Shown in pieces: positions 44,155 to 54,017 of a stretch of DNA of 64,000 nucleotides (position 1 is the stretch's first letter; each line of letters begins with the position of its first letter). The notes below the pieces were generated by a model. The model was not told the origin of the DNA. It ran no database searches and saw only the letters and a program-made list of their open reading frames with translations. A program made the position numbers and the translations under genes. Origin of the DNA: Nodularia sp. LEGE 06071 (GTDB lineage: Bacteria > Cyanobacteriota > Cyanobacteriia > Cyanobacteriales > Nostocaceae); NCBI RefSeq assembly GCF_015207755.1, contig NZ_JADEWH010000019.1:34583-98582 (forward strand), written 5' to 3'.

Positions 44155-47004
44155 ATGGAAAAAATAGCAATTATAGGAGTTGGTTGTCGTTTTCCTGGTG
44201 CTGATAGTCCATCATCTTTCTGGGAACTTTTAGCTAATAAAGTAGATGCGATTAGGGAGCTATCATCACGACCATTTGATTGGGACTCGTTGCATGAGCA
44301 TTCCGTAGTCCCTACCACTGGCAAATCAAAAAGCTTATGGGGTGGCTTTTTAGAACAAGTAGACTACTTTGATCCTCTTTTCTTCCAAATTTCTCCCAAA
44401 GAGGCAGACAGTATAGATCCTCAGCAAAGGTTGCTTTTGGAAGTTGCTTGGGAAAGTTTGGAAAATGCCGGAATAGTACCATCGGCAGAACTTAGTGGTA
44501 GTCAAACGGGGGTTTTCTTAGGTGCTACTACTTATGACTATGGGATAGTTTTATCTAAGAAAAATGCTCAAATTAACGCTTACAATGCAGTTGGCACCAG
44601 TTTGGGCATTATTGCTAATCGCTTGTCATATCTACTAAATCTACGAGGACCAAGTTTAGTCATAGATACTGCTTGCTCTTCATCACTGGTAGCACTTCAC
44701 TACGCTTGCCAAAGTTTGTTGAGTGGAGAGTCTAATCTGTGTCTAGCTGGAGGAGTTAACCTAATTTTGTCATCAGAAGGAACAATCTCCTTCTCTCATG
44801 CCCAAATGATGGCAGCAGACGGTCGTTGCAAAACCTTTGATGCTGCTGCGGATGGTTACGTCCGAGGAGAGGGATGTGGAGTTGTAGTCCTAAAACGCCT
44901 TGCCGATGCACTGAGGGATGGAGACAATATTCAGGCGATTATTAGAGGTTCAGCCGTTAACCAAAATGGACTCAGTAATGGACTGACAGCCCCCAATGGA
45001 CCTTCTCAACAAGCAGTTATCCGCCAAGCCTTAGTAAATGCTGGGGTTAAACCATCACAAATCAGCTATGTCGAGACTCAAGGTACGGGAACACCTTTGG
45101 GAGATGCCGTTGAGGTGAATGCTCTCAAAGCGGTGCTGATGGAAAGTAGGGAAGTAAATCAACCTTGTTGGATTGGTTCAGTCAAGACGAATATTGGTCA
45201 TTCGGAAGCTGCTTCAGGGATCGCCGGATTGATAAAAGTAATTTTGTCGCTACAACATGGCGAGATTCCACCTCATCTGCATCTTAGAGAGTTAAATCCT
45301 TACATTAAAATTAAAAATACTCCTATTCAAATTCCCACAGAACTCGAAAAATGGCCAGCCCAAGGACAACCTAGACTGGCTGGAGTTAGCGCCTTTGGTT
45401 TTGGCGGTACGAATGCTCATGTAATTTTAGAAGAAGCGCCTCCTCAAGTTAAAAGTTCAAATTTGCGGGAGCGTGCTTTTGATTTATTAACTTTATCAGC
45501 AAAAACTGAACCAGCTTTGCAAGCATTGATCAGTCGCTATCAAAGTCACCTTGAGGCTGATCCAAAGCTAGAATTAGCAGATATTTGTTATACAGCGAAT
45601 ACAGGACGGGAGCATTTTAATCATCGCTTGGCTGTTGTAATTGATTCAAAAGAACAATTAATCGCACAACTAGCTGCTTTGACAACAGGAAACCATACTA
45701 CTGGATTGTTCAGCAATCAAGCAAGTAAAAAGCAGCCGAAGATAGCCTTTCTATTTACTGGACAAGGCTCTCAGTACATCAACATGGGACGGCAACTCTA
45801 CGACACTCAGCCCATATTCCGCCAAACTATTGAGCAGTGCAATGAGATTTTACGCCCCTATCTGGAACGTTCGCTGTTAGAGATACTATATCCTGACCAA
45901 GCCGAAGAACAAATTGCATCATCATTATTAGAGCAAACCGCCTATAATCAACCCGCTTTATTTGCCTTAGAATATGCCCTGTGTCAACTTTGGAAATCTT
46001 GGGGTATTCAACCAAATGCAGTCATGGGGCATGATGTCGGCGAATATGTTGCTGCAACTGTCGCCGGGGTGTTCAGGTTAGAAGATGGACTCAAACTTAT
46101 TGCTCATCGGGGACGATTAATGCAGCAGTTACCATCTGGTAGCGAGATGGTGCCGCTGATGGCTACAGAGGATTTTTCAGCCATTGCTCATCAAGTAACC
46201 TATAAGCAGCCGCAAATTCCCATAGTATCGAATGTGACTGGCCAAGTTGCTGATGAACAGATTGCAACAGCACAATACTGGGTGAATCATCTATCGGGTG
46301 CGGTGCAGTTTGCTCAAAGTATACAGACATTACATCTGCTTGGATACCAAGTATTCTTAGAGATTGGTTCCCAGCCGATTTTATTGGGTATGGGGCATCA
46401 ATGTTTACCAGATAGCGAGGGTCTGTGGTTGCCATCTTTGCGTCCTGGTTTCGACGAATGGCAGGTGATGCTCTTGAGTTTAGGACAGTTATATGTCACT
46501 GGATTTAAAGTGCATTGGGCAGGATTTGACCGTGATTATCCCCACCAGAAAGTTGCACTACCAACCTATCCATTTCAAAGAGAGCGATATTGGATTGACA
46601 CAAATACTGTCCAGACTCAAAAGCGATATTTACCAAATATACAACAGCTACAATCAGCGGAAGAAAGCGATCGCCTGAGTCTATTAATAGCTTATCTTCA
46701 GGAGCAAGTCGGAATAATTTTAGGATTCAAAGGCTCTCAACGGCCAAGTCCAGAGCAAGGCTTTTTTGCGATGGGGATGGATTCCTTAATGGTCATGGAG
46801 TTGCGAAATAAAATTCAAGCCGATTTTAAATTAGATATCCCTATCGCCACCTTTATGGAAGGAGCTACTATTGTAACTATATCAACTCAACTCAACCATC
46901 AACTAGCTCCGATCAATGTTGATCAAACAGTGGAGCCAGAAAGTAATGATCAATTTCAGCTAGAGAACATCAAAGATAGTGATTGGATTGAGTTAGAACT
47001 ATGA
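44155..47004 (+). CDS. Type I PKS, KS-AT(inactive)-ACP
   Basis: 949 residues. KS (1-425): Cys174 in DTACSSS and His349 in NIGHSEAAS are kept, but the first catalytic His of HGTGT is Gln309 (VETQGTGT). AT (about 525-800): the nucleophile motif GHSxGE reads GHDVGE, so Ser is replaced by Asp627. About 60 residues around the expected HAFHS motif are missing between EMVPLMA and FSAIAHQVTY. The AT therefore cannot load itself. ACP (about 855-915): GMDSLMVMEL with Ser877. The frame is otherwise clean and overlaps the next gene by ATGA. It would need a malonyl-loaded carrier from an AT in trans, or it may only pass the chain on. Confidence 0.92.
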   Translation: MEKIAIIGVGCRFPGADSPSSFWELLANKVDAIRELSSRPFDWDSLHEHSVVPTTGKSKSLWGGFLEQVDYFDPLFFQISPKEADSIDPQQRLLLEVAWESLENAGIVPSAELSGSQTGVFLGATTYDYGIVLSKKNAQINAYNAVGTSLGIIANRLSYLLNLRGPSLVIDTACSSSLVALHYACQSLLSGESNLCLAGGVNLILSSEGTISFSHAQMMAADGRCKTFDAAADGYVRGEGCGVVVLKRLADALRDGDNIQAIIRGSAVNQNGLSNGLTAPNGPSQQAVIRQALVNAGVKPSQISYVETQGTGTPLGDAVEVNALKAVLMESREVNQPCWIGSVKTNIGHSEAASGIAGLIKVILSLQHGEIPPHLHLRELNPYIKIKNTPIQIPTELEKWPAQGQPRLAGVSAFGFGGTNAHVILEEAPPQVKSSNLRERAFDLLTLSAKTEPALQALISRYQSHLEADPKLELADICYTANTGREHFNHRLAVVIDSKEQLIAQLAALTTGNHTTGLFSNQASKKQPKIAFLFTGQGSQYINMGRQLYDTQPIFRQTIEQCNEILRPYLERSLLEILYPDQAEEQIASSLLEQTAYNQPALFALEYALCQLWKSWGIQPNAVMGHDVGEYVAATVAGVFRLEDGLKLIAHRGRLMQQLPSGSEMVPLMATEDFSAIAHQVTYKQPQIPIVSNVTGQVADEQIATAQYWVNHLSGAVQFAQSIQTLHLLGYQVFLEIGSQPILLGMGHQCLPDSEGLWLPSLRPGFDEWQVMLLSLGQLYVTGFKVHWAGFDRDYPHQKVALPTYPFQRERYWIDTNTVQTQKRYLPNIQQLQSAEESDRLSLLIAYLQEQVGIILGFKGSQRPSPEQGFFAMGMDSLMVMELRNKIQADFKLDIPIATFMEGATIVTISTQLNHQLAPINVDQTVEPESNDQFQLENIKDSDWIELEL

Positions 47005-50000
47005 GTTTAGTAGAATTTTTACAAGACCTTTCCTTTAAAGGAGTTAAGTTAGGACTTGACGGAGAAAAACTGCGTATTGGTGGTTCCCAGTCTGTCTTAA
47101 CTCCTGATGTCATTACTCAAATACAACAGCACAAAACTGAAATTTTACAGGTACTCCATGATTTCCCAGATATTTTAAATATTTATCCCCTCTCCTATGG
47201 TCAACAAGCCATGTGGTTTCTGTGGCAATTAGCACCTGAGAGTGGATTTTACAATGTGGCATTTACCTGTCGTATCTGTTCCCATGTAAATGTTACGACT
47301 TTGCAAAAGACTTTCCAGACTCTAATTGAACGTCATCCGCAGTTGCGTAGCAGTTTTCCCAAACAAGGTAACAAGCCAGTTCAACAGACCCATCAAACTC
47401 AGGTAGCAGACTTTCAGCAGATCAATGCTTCTACTTGGAGTGAGCATGAACTTGATCATAGGGTTTTTCAAGAATCCCAGCAACCCTTTGACCTTGAAAA
47501 TGGGTCGGTAATGCGGGTGCGTTTATTTACTCACTCTGAACAAGAACATATTTTATTGCTAACAGTACACCATATTGCGATTGATGCTTGGTGTCTTCCA
47601 TTACTAATGGAAGAAATGATCATGATCTATCCTGCCCTAGAGTCAGGGGTTCAGCCACCTTTAACTCCTCTGACGAACTCCTACATAGATTACGTGCGTT
47701 GGCAAAGAGAATTGTTGACAAGTGTTCCAGGAGAAAAACTTTGGAACTACTGGCAAAAAAAACTGGCGGGAGACTTACCTGTACTAAATTTGCCCACAGA
47801 CAGACCACGACCACCTATACAAACCTATAACGGGGCTTCTCATCGATTCACACTATCTTCAAAGCTGACAGAACAACTTAAACAGCTTGCTCAAAGGGAA
47901 GGTGCGACTCAATCTATGGTTCTGCTGGCTGCATTTCAGGTTCTCCTATATCGTTACACAGGACAGGAAGATATTTTAGTTGGTGTTCCCACTTCAGGTA
48001 GAACTAAATCTGAATTTATGCCATTAGTTGGCTACTTTGTCGATCCAGTTGTGATGCGGGTGAATTTCTCAGAAAATCCCACTTTTCAGGAGTTTCTATC
48101 TCAAATTCGCTCCTGCGTATCGGAAGCATTGGCGCATCAAGATTTTCCCTTTGCTTTACTGGTAGAGCGATTACAATCAAAGCGAGATCCCAGCCGTTCC
48201 CCTATATTTCAGGCTTTATTTAACTTTGTTTTGCAGAACTTACGGCAGTTTGAGTATAGCCAACAATTGTTATTAGGTGGTGAAGTAGATCGAGAAGGAT
48301 TTAAATTAAAACCTTACGAAATGTCCCAGATGGAGGGACAGTTTGATCTTGACTTGATGATGGCAGAAGGAAGTTCGGATCTGGTTGGGTCTTTCAGATA
48401 CAACACCGATTTATTTGATGAACAGACTATTGCCCAGATGGCAGGTCATTTCCAAAATTTATTAGCAGGAATCATTTCCAATCCCCAGCAAAAAGTTAGT
48501 CAACTACCGCTGATAAATGAAGCCGAAAGACAGCAGATATTAATGGTATGTCACGACCCTGCTATCAAGGCTGAAAACAATATATTTATTAATCCTGAAT
48601 GGGTAGATAATTCACCAATTTATGTATTAGATAATCATAGAGAATTACTTCCTTTTGGTGTAGAAGGAGAAATTTATATTGGTGATGCCCATTTAAATAG
48701 AAATTATTTGCAGCAGCAAGAACAAACTATCACTGAGGTTCTAGAACACCCCTTGTTGGGAAGTTTGTTGAGAACTGGAAGATGGGGTCGCCTGCGCCGA
48801 GATGGATCTCTAGAGGTACTGGGATTAATACAGCGGCAAGCCTGGATTGGGGGACACCGGATAAATTTCCAGACAATAGAGCAGGTGTTACTATCAATCT
48901 CTGGGATAGAAGATTGTTATGTTCTGGCACGGGAGGGAAAACTCGTGGCTTACATGGTTGGCTCAAAATCCTTATTAACTGAGTCTTTAAATGCTCATTT
49001 GCAGGCTAACTTGCCCGGTTATATGTTGCCAGTTGCCTATGTACAAGTATCGAATTTACCGTTGACAGCAACAGGGCAAATTGATGAGCAGGTTTTGACA
49101 TCTTTAGAAGTGATTGATACCAAACTTCTAGAACAATGGCAGCAACAATTAAACAGCCATGCCGAAATTGAGCAAGCGGTAGTAATTGCGAGTTCGCGTC
49201 AGACACCTTCACCCTCACCACTCCACTTAGCAAAACTACTGCCACCAGGAACAAATAACACAGCAATTTCCTCACCGATTGCTGAAACTGCCTCTGTTAT
49301 AGGTATTGTCCCGAAAGAAAAACCAGAATTTACAACACCCGCAATTAGTGATGGCGGTCCGCTGAATATTCCCGAAGATGCTCCCCAGACTTTAACAGAA
49401 GCATTAATACAAACAGCAACTCGATCCAAAAATCAAGGCATTACTTACATTTCGGCAAAAGGCGAAAACGAGTTTCAAACATACACTAGCCTATTAGACG
49501 AAGCGAAATGTATTCTTAACGGCTTGCAAAATCAAGGCTTGCGGCCAGGACAGCGAGTGATTCTGCAAATTGCATCTCTGCGAGATTATTTTCCCACCTT
49601 ATGGGGATGCATTCTCGGCGGAATTCAGCCTGTAACTATAGCTGTAGCCCCTACTTACATAGAAAAAAATGGAGTTGTCAATAAGCTATACAATACATGG
49701 AAATTGCTCGACCATCCATGTATTTTAGCAAGTGATTCTCTCATAGAACCACTGGAAAATTTGCGTTCATTACTAGACCTACCAGAATTAAAAATTTGTT
49801 CTGTAGCAGAGTTAAAAAATTATTCAGCCACCTCAGAATTTTATCCTAGTCGCCCTGATGAAGTAGCTTTCTTACAGCTAACTTCTGGTAGTACAGGAGT
49901 TCCTAAGTGTATTCAAGAAACTCATCAAGGTATCATTGCTCATATCCATGCAGCTAAACAAATTAATGGATATGCAACTGAAAATATTAGCCTGAATTGG

Positions 50001-53000
50001 TTGCCAGTTGACCATGTTGTACCTATATTAACGTGCCACTTTAAAGATACATATTTGGGTTGTCAACAAATCGAAGTGGAAACAGCAGTTATCTTAGCTA
50101 GCCCTTTAAAATGGTTAGATTTGATTGAGCAATATCGAGTTTCTCACAGTTGGTCTCCAAACTTTGGATTTAAGTTAATTAGTGAAGCACTGGTAAAGAC
50201 TCCCGGCAAAAATTGGGATCTCTCGTCAGTTAAATTCTTGATGAATGCAGGAGAACAAGTCACTCCTAGAGTTGTGCGAGAATTTCTGGCGACCGTTGCA
50301 TCTTTTGGTATTTCTTCTCAAGTTATGCAACCAGCTTTTGGTATGGCTGAAGTCTGTACTTGCATGACTTATCAAAATCAGTTTAACGAGGAAACTGGTA
50401 TTTATGGGATTAAAAAATCTTCTGTTGGTGGTCAGTTAGAGCTAGCAACAGATTCTCATGTTGATGTGATTGAGTTTACTGACCTTGGTCTTCCAGTTCC
50501 GGGAGTGCAAATTCGCATAGTTGATCATGAAAATTCTCTTTTACCAGAAGGGATAGTGGGGCGTTTTCAAATTAAGGGAAAAGTCGTTACTCCTGGTTAT
50601 CTAAATAATCCCGAAGCTAATGCAGAAGCCTTTGTTGGAGACGGCTGGTTTAATTCAGGAGACTTGGGTTTTATTCTGAATGGTCATTTAGTTTTGACTG
50701 GACGAGAGAAGGAATTAATCATCATTAACGGAGTTAATTATTACTGCTATGAAATCGAAGATATTGTCAATAGCATTGCAGGTGTAGCTCCCACTTATGC
50801 AGGTGCTTGTGCATTCTCTAATCAACTGACAGGAACTGAAGGATTAGCAATTTTCTTTTCGCCTGAGCAAACAGAGTCTCAACTTAACTTGTCAGTTATT
50901 CAAGCCATTAGAAGAGAAGTTGCGGCTCAGTTAGGAATTAGTCCCACTTATGTGATTCCTGTAGAACGGCAGGAATTTCCTAAAACTACAAGTGGCAAAA
51001 TTCAGCGTTCTCAACTCAAACAAAAACTAGAGTCTGGTGACTTTAGCTTGCTGATTCAAGAAATTGACATTCAACTAGGCAAAAATACGATTCCTGATTG
51101 GTTTTATCAGAAAGTCTGGTGTCAGAAACAGGCTCGAATTAATCCTATTTCTACTGTCAAACAAGCGGTGATAGTCTTTCTTGATGATTTAGGATTAGGA
51201 CAATCAGTTTGTCAAAGACTGGAAGCTCAAAATTATTCTTGCATCAAAGTTGAAGCTGGAAATAGTTTTGTACAAATTAGCAGTAAACATTATGTAATCA
51301 ATCCTGCTGATGAAAAAGATTATCACCGTTTAATAAAATCATTAGCAACTAACAATTATCCCATTGGTCATATTTTCCATCTCTGGAATTATGAAACCTA
51401 TAATGATGGCATCTCTAACCTGGAAACTCTTGAGGTTAGTCAACAAAAAGGACTCTATAGCTTACTGTTTTTAGTCAAAGCAATAGAGCAACTGCATGAA
51501 ACAAAAGATTGTGTACAGTTGCTATTTGTAGCTAGTTGCAGTCAATTTATTTTACCAACTGATGCGATCGCCTATGAAAAAGCAACAGTTTTGGGCTTCC
51601 TCAAAACCATCCCACAGGAAATACCTTGGTTAGACTGTCGCCATATTGATCTACCCATTGCTGCGGTTGAAATTAATAGAACTCATTTACTAGCAGAATT
51701 TTCTGCTTTGAGTTCAGAGCCGGAAATCGCTTACAGAGATGGACAACGTTTAGTTTCTCGTTTGCAAAAGACAGATTTTGCCGAAGAAGAACAGCAAGAA
51801 CTTCCTTTTACAAAGGGTGGAGTCTATTTAATCACTGGTGGACTGGGAGGTATTGGCGTTAAGATTGCGAGGTATTTATTAGAACATTACCAAGCTCGTT
51901 TGCTGTTAATTGGTCGGACACCTTTACCAGATGAAAGCACCTGGGAGAATTATCAAGAAGGTGAAGATAAACTCTCAGCCAAGATTCAAGCTTATCAACA
52001 GCTAAGACAACTTCCCGGCTCAGTTCTCTATCAAGCTGTTGATATTTGTAATCTGGATGACATGAAACAGACCCTTAATTTGGTATCATCCCAGTGGAAA
52101 ACTCAATTTGATGGAGTGATTCATTTAGCGGGAGGTTTGCCAGAACACCTAATCGCGTCTGAAACGAAAGAAAGCTTAATCGCTGGGTTGCAACAGAAGG
52201 TAATGGGAAGTTGGGTACTCCATCACCTACTGCAAAATCAGAATCCTGGTTTCTTCATCCACTTCTCCTCAGTCAATAGTTTCTTTGGAGGTACAGGTGT
52301 GGGCGCTTATGCAGCAGCTAACAGTTTCCAAGAAGCCTTTAGTACTTATCAAAGACAACATAGTTCCTGGCAAAGCTATTGCTTGAGTTGGAGTATGTGG
52401 GATGAAACCGGTATGAGTCGTGGCTATCCCATGAAAGACCTCAGTCAAGCCAAGGGATATTGTGCTATTTCGCCCTCTCAAGGTATGGATTCCTTGTTGA
52501 TAGCTTTAGCACATCGCTCTAACCATGTTTTAATCGGATTGGATGCTGGCAAGTCACATATTCAGCGATTTACGTTAGATTGCCACAGTTTACAGCAATT
52601 AACTGCTTTATTTACAGCCAAGACTCGCGAATTATCCGTTGAGCAATTGCAAGTAAGCGATCGCCTTCAGCACGGCCTAGCCGATCGCTTCGGTACTCCC
52701 ACTCACTGCCATTTTGTCCAACTGGATGAAATGCCTTTGACAGATTCAGGGGAAGTTGATATGAAACAGTTAACTCACACCTACACCGGATTGAAAGTTT
52801 CTGAACAAACAGAACCTCGCAATCAAGTTGAACGTCAGTTAGCTGAAATCTTTAAACAAGTACTGGATCTGGAAAAAATAGGTATCCATGATAACTTCTT
52901 TACACTAGGTGGTCATTCGGTACTAGCAGCGCAAATTGTATCTCAGATACAGGAGACTTTTGGGAGTGATCTGCAACTGTGGGTTCTGTTCCAGTCTTCC

Positions 53001-53954
53001 ACCATTGCAGAATTAGCCCAAATTATTGAAAAGCCGGATCAATCATCAGGAGAACTGGCAAATGGTAATCAGGATATTGAAGAGGCTCTCACTTCTTATC
53101 CCTGCCTAGTTCCCATCAAACCAGGTGGCAGCAAGCAGCCTTTTTTCTGGATTCACCCGATGGCTGGTATAGTCTTTCCCTATTACCCTGTAGTCTATCA
53201 GCTTGGTTCTGATCACCCTGTCTATGGAATACAAGCACCAGGATTGCAGGGAGAGAAACAGCCTTTGAACCGAGTTGAAGACATGGCTGCTTATTACATT
53301 GAAGTCATCCGTTCAGTTCAACCTCAAGGACCCTACTTACTAGCTGGCTGGTCACTAGGAGCCTACATTGTTTATGAAATGGCTGTTCGTCTCAAAGAAG
53401 CAAATCAGGAAGTGGATTTATTGGTACTCTTTGATTCTCCTCCTGATTTGAAAACAGGCTACAAAGCCGAGGATCTCTGGAGAATAGCTGGTTTAATAGT
53501 AAGTGTGCCGGATATGTGGCCGTTGATCTACGATTACATTACTCAGGTCAGGGCAACTAAACCATCATCTTTGCAGCAATCCAAAAGTGCTGATCAGACT
53601 AAAGGTTTAATCAAAGGGATGCTGTCATTTTTTGGTCATCGTTCTGCTACCAAAAATCCCCAGATCATAAAAAGATTTGAGCAAGTTCGTGTCATACTTC
53701 GTCTATGGCAGATAGGGATAGCGAATGGTGACGCTTTATACCGATATAAAGCACCATCTTATGATGGCAAAGCTATTCTTGTGAAAACAAGTGATGTCCA
53801 GCTTGACCAAGATGAAACTTGGGGTTGGGGTGAATTAGTAAAAGGTGGTGTCGATGTACATACTGTATCCGGCAATCATCTTACCTTACTACGACATCCC
53901 CATGCGTCGGCGATCGCAGAAATCCTGAGCCGATACCTTGATTGTGTTCCCTAG
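47001..53954 (+). CDS. NRPS-like: docking, C, vestigial A, acyl-AMP-ligase domain, KR, PCP, TE
   Basis: 2317 residues. TubC-type docking (1-55); condensation domain (about 60-505) with HHIAIDAW; an adenylation remnant (about 527-707) that keeps only the C-terminal part and has TATGQIDE where the catalytic Lys should be. A separate, complete AMP-ligase-type domain follows (about 790-1345): LTSGSTGVPKC, FGMAEVCTC, NSGDLGF, KTTSGKIQRSQ. Then a ketoreductase (about 1600-1860, GGLGGIGV, FSSVNSFFGG, GAYAAAN), a PCP (GGHSVLA, about 1970) and a thioesterase (GWSLGA, about 2115, with a late GNHLTLL His). A C-AL-KR-PCP module suggests that an activated keto acid is reduced to a hydroxy acid and joined by an ester, then released. 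Confidence 0.9.
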   Translation: MSLVEFLQDLSFKGVKLGLDGEKLRIGGSQSVLTPDVITQIQQHKTEILQVLHDFPDILNIYPLSYGQQAMWFLWQLAPESGFYNVAFTCRICSHVNVTTLQKTFQTLIERHPQLRSSFPKQGNKPVQQTHQTQVADFQQINASTWSEHELDHRVFQESQQPFDLENGSVMRVRLFTHSEQEHILLLTVHHIAIDAWCLPLLMEEMIMIYPALESGVQPPLTPLTNSYIDYVRWQRELLTSVPGEKLWNYWQKKLAGDLPVLNLPTDRPRPPIQTYNGASHRFTLSSKLTEQLKQLAQREGATQSMVLLAAFQVLLYRYTGQEDILVGVPTSGRTKSEFMPLVGYFVDPVVMRVNFSENPTFQEFLSQIRSCVSEALAHQDFPFALLVERLQSKRDPSRSPIFQALFNFVLQNLRQFEYSQQLLLGGEVDREGFKLKPYEMSQMEGQFDLDLMMAEGSSDLVGSFRYNTDLFDEQTIAQMAGHFQNLLAGIISNPQQKVSQLPLINEAERQQILMVCHDPAIKAENNIFINPEWVDNSPIYVLDNHRELLPFGVEGEIYIGDAHLNRNYLQQQEQTITEVLEHPLLGSLLRTGRWGRLRRDGSLEVLGLIQRQAWIGGHRINFQTIEQVLLSISGIEDCYVLAREGKLVAYMVGSKSLLTESLNAHLQANLPGYMLPVAYVQVSNLPLTATGQIDEQVLTSLEVIDTKLLEQWQQQLNSHAEIEQAVVIASSRQTPSPSPLHLAKLLPPGTNNTAISSPIAETASVIGIVPKEKPEFTTPAISDGGPLNIPEDAPQTLTEALIQTATRSKNQGITYISAKGENEFQTYTSLLDEAKCILNGLQNQGLRPGQRVILQIASLRDYFPTLWGCILGGIQPVTIAVAPTYIEKNGVVNKLYNTWKLLDHPCILASDSLIEPLENLRSLLDLPELKICSVAELKNYSATSEFYPSRPDEVAFLQLTSGSTGVPKCIQETHQGIIAHIHAAKQINGYATENISLNWLPVDHVVPILTCHFKDTYLGCQQIEVETAVILASPLKWLDLIEQYRVSHSWSPNFGFKLISEALVKTPGKNWDLSSVKFLMNAGEQVTPRVVREFLATVASFGISSQVMQPAFGMAEVCTCMTYQNQFNEETGIYGIKKSSVGGQLELATDSHVDVIEFTDLGLPVPGVQIRIVDHENSLLPEGIVGRFQIKGKVVTPGYLNNPEANAEAFVGDGWFNSGDLGFILNGHLVLTGREKELIIINGVNYYCYEIEDIVNSIAGVAPTYAGACAFSNQLTGTEGLAIFFSPEQTESQLNLSVIQAIRREVAAQLGISPTYVIPVERQEFPKTTSGKIQRSQLKQKLESGDFSLLIQEIDIQLGKNTIPDWFYQKVWCQKQARINPISTVKQAVIVFLDDLGLGQSVCQRLEAQNYSCIKVEAGNSFVQISSKHYVINPADEKDYHRLIKSLATNNYPIGHIFHLWNYETYNDGISNLETLEVSQQKGLYSLLFLVKAIEQLHETKDCVQLLFVASCSQFILPTDAIAYEKATVLGFLKTIPQEIPWLDCRHIDLPIAAVEINRTHLLAEFSALSSEPEIAYRDGQRLVSRLQKTDFAEEEQQELPFTKGGVYLITGGLGGIGVKIARYLLEHYQARLLLIGRTPLPDESTWENYQEGEDKLSAKIQAYQQLRQLPGSVLYQAVDICNLDDMKQTLNLVSSQWKTQFDGVIHLAGGLPEHLIASETKESLIAGLQQKVMGSWVLHHLLQNQNPGFFIHFSSVNSFFGGTGVGAYAAANSFQEAFSTYQRQHSSWQSYCLSWSMWDETGMSRGYPMKDLSQAKGYCAISPSQGMDSLLIALAHRSNHVLIGLDAGKSHIQRFTLDCHSLQQLTALFTAKTRELSVEQLQVSDRLQHGLADRFGTPTHCHFVQLDEMPLTDSGEVDMKQLTHTYTGLKVSEQTEPRNQVERQLAEIFKQVLDLEKIGIHDNFFTLGGHSVLAAQIVSQIQETFGSDLQLWVLFQSSTIAELAQIIEKPDQSSGELANGNQDIEEALTSYPCLVPIKPGGSKQPFFWIHPMAGIVFPYYPVVYQLGSDHPVYGIQAPGLQGEKQPLNRVEDMAAYYIEVIRSVQPQGPYLLAGWSLGAYIVYEMAVRLKEANQEVDLLVLFDSPPDLKTGYKAEDLWRIAGLIVSVPDMWPLIYDYITQVRATKPSSLQQSKSADQTKGLIKGMLSFFGHRSATKNPQIIKRFEQVRVILRLWQIGIANGDALYRYKAPSYDGKAILVKTSDVQLDQDETWGWGELVKGGVDVHTVSGNHLTLLRHPHASAIAEILSRYLDCVP

Positions 53955-54017
53955 TAAAGTTGACTATTGCAGTTCTATTTTATACCCGAATCTCATTTAA
54001 ATTGATGAAATGGAGAC

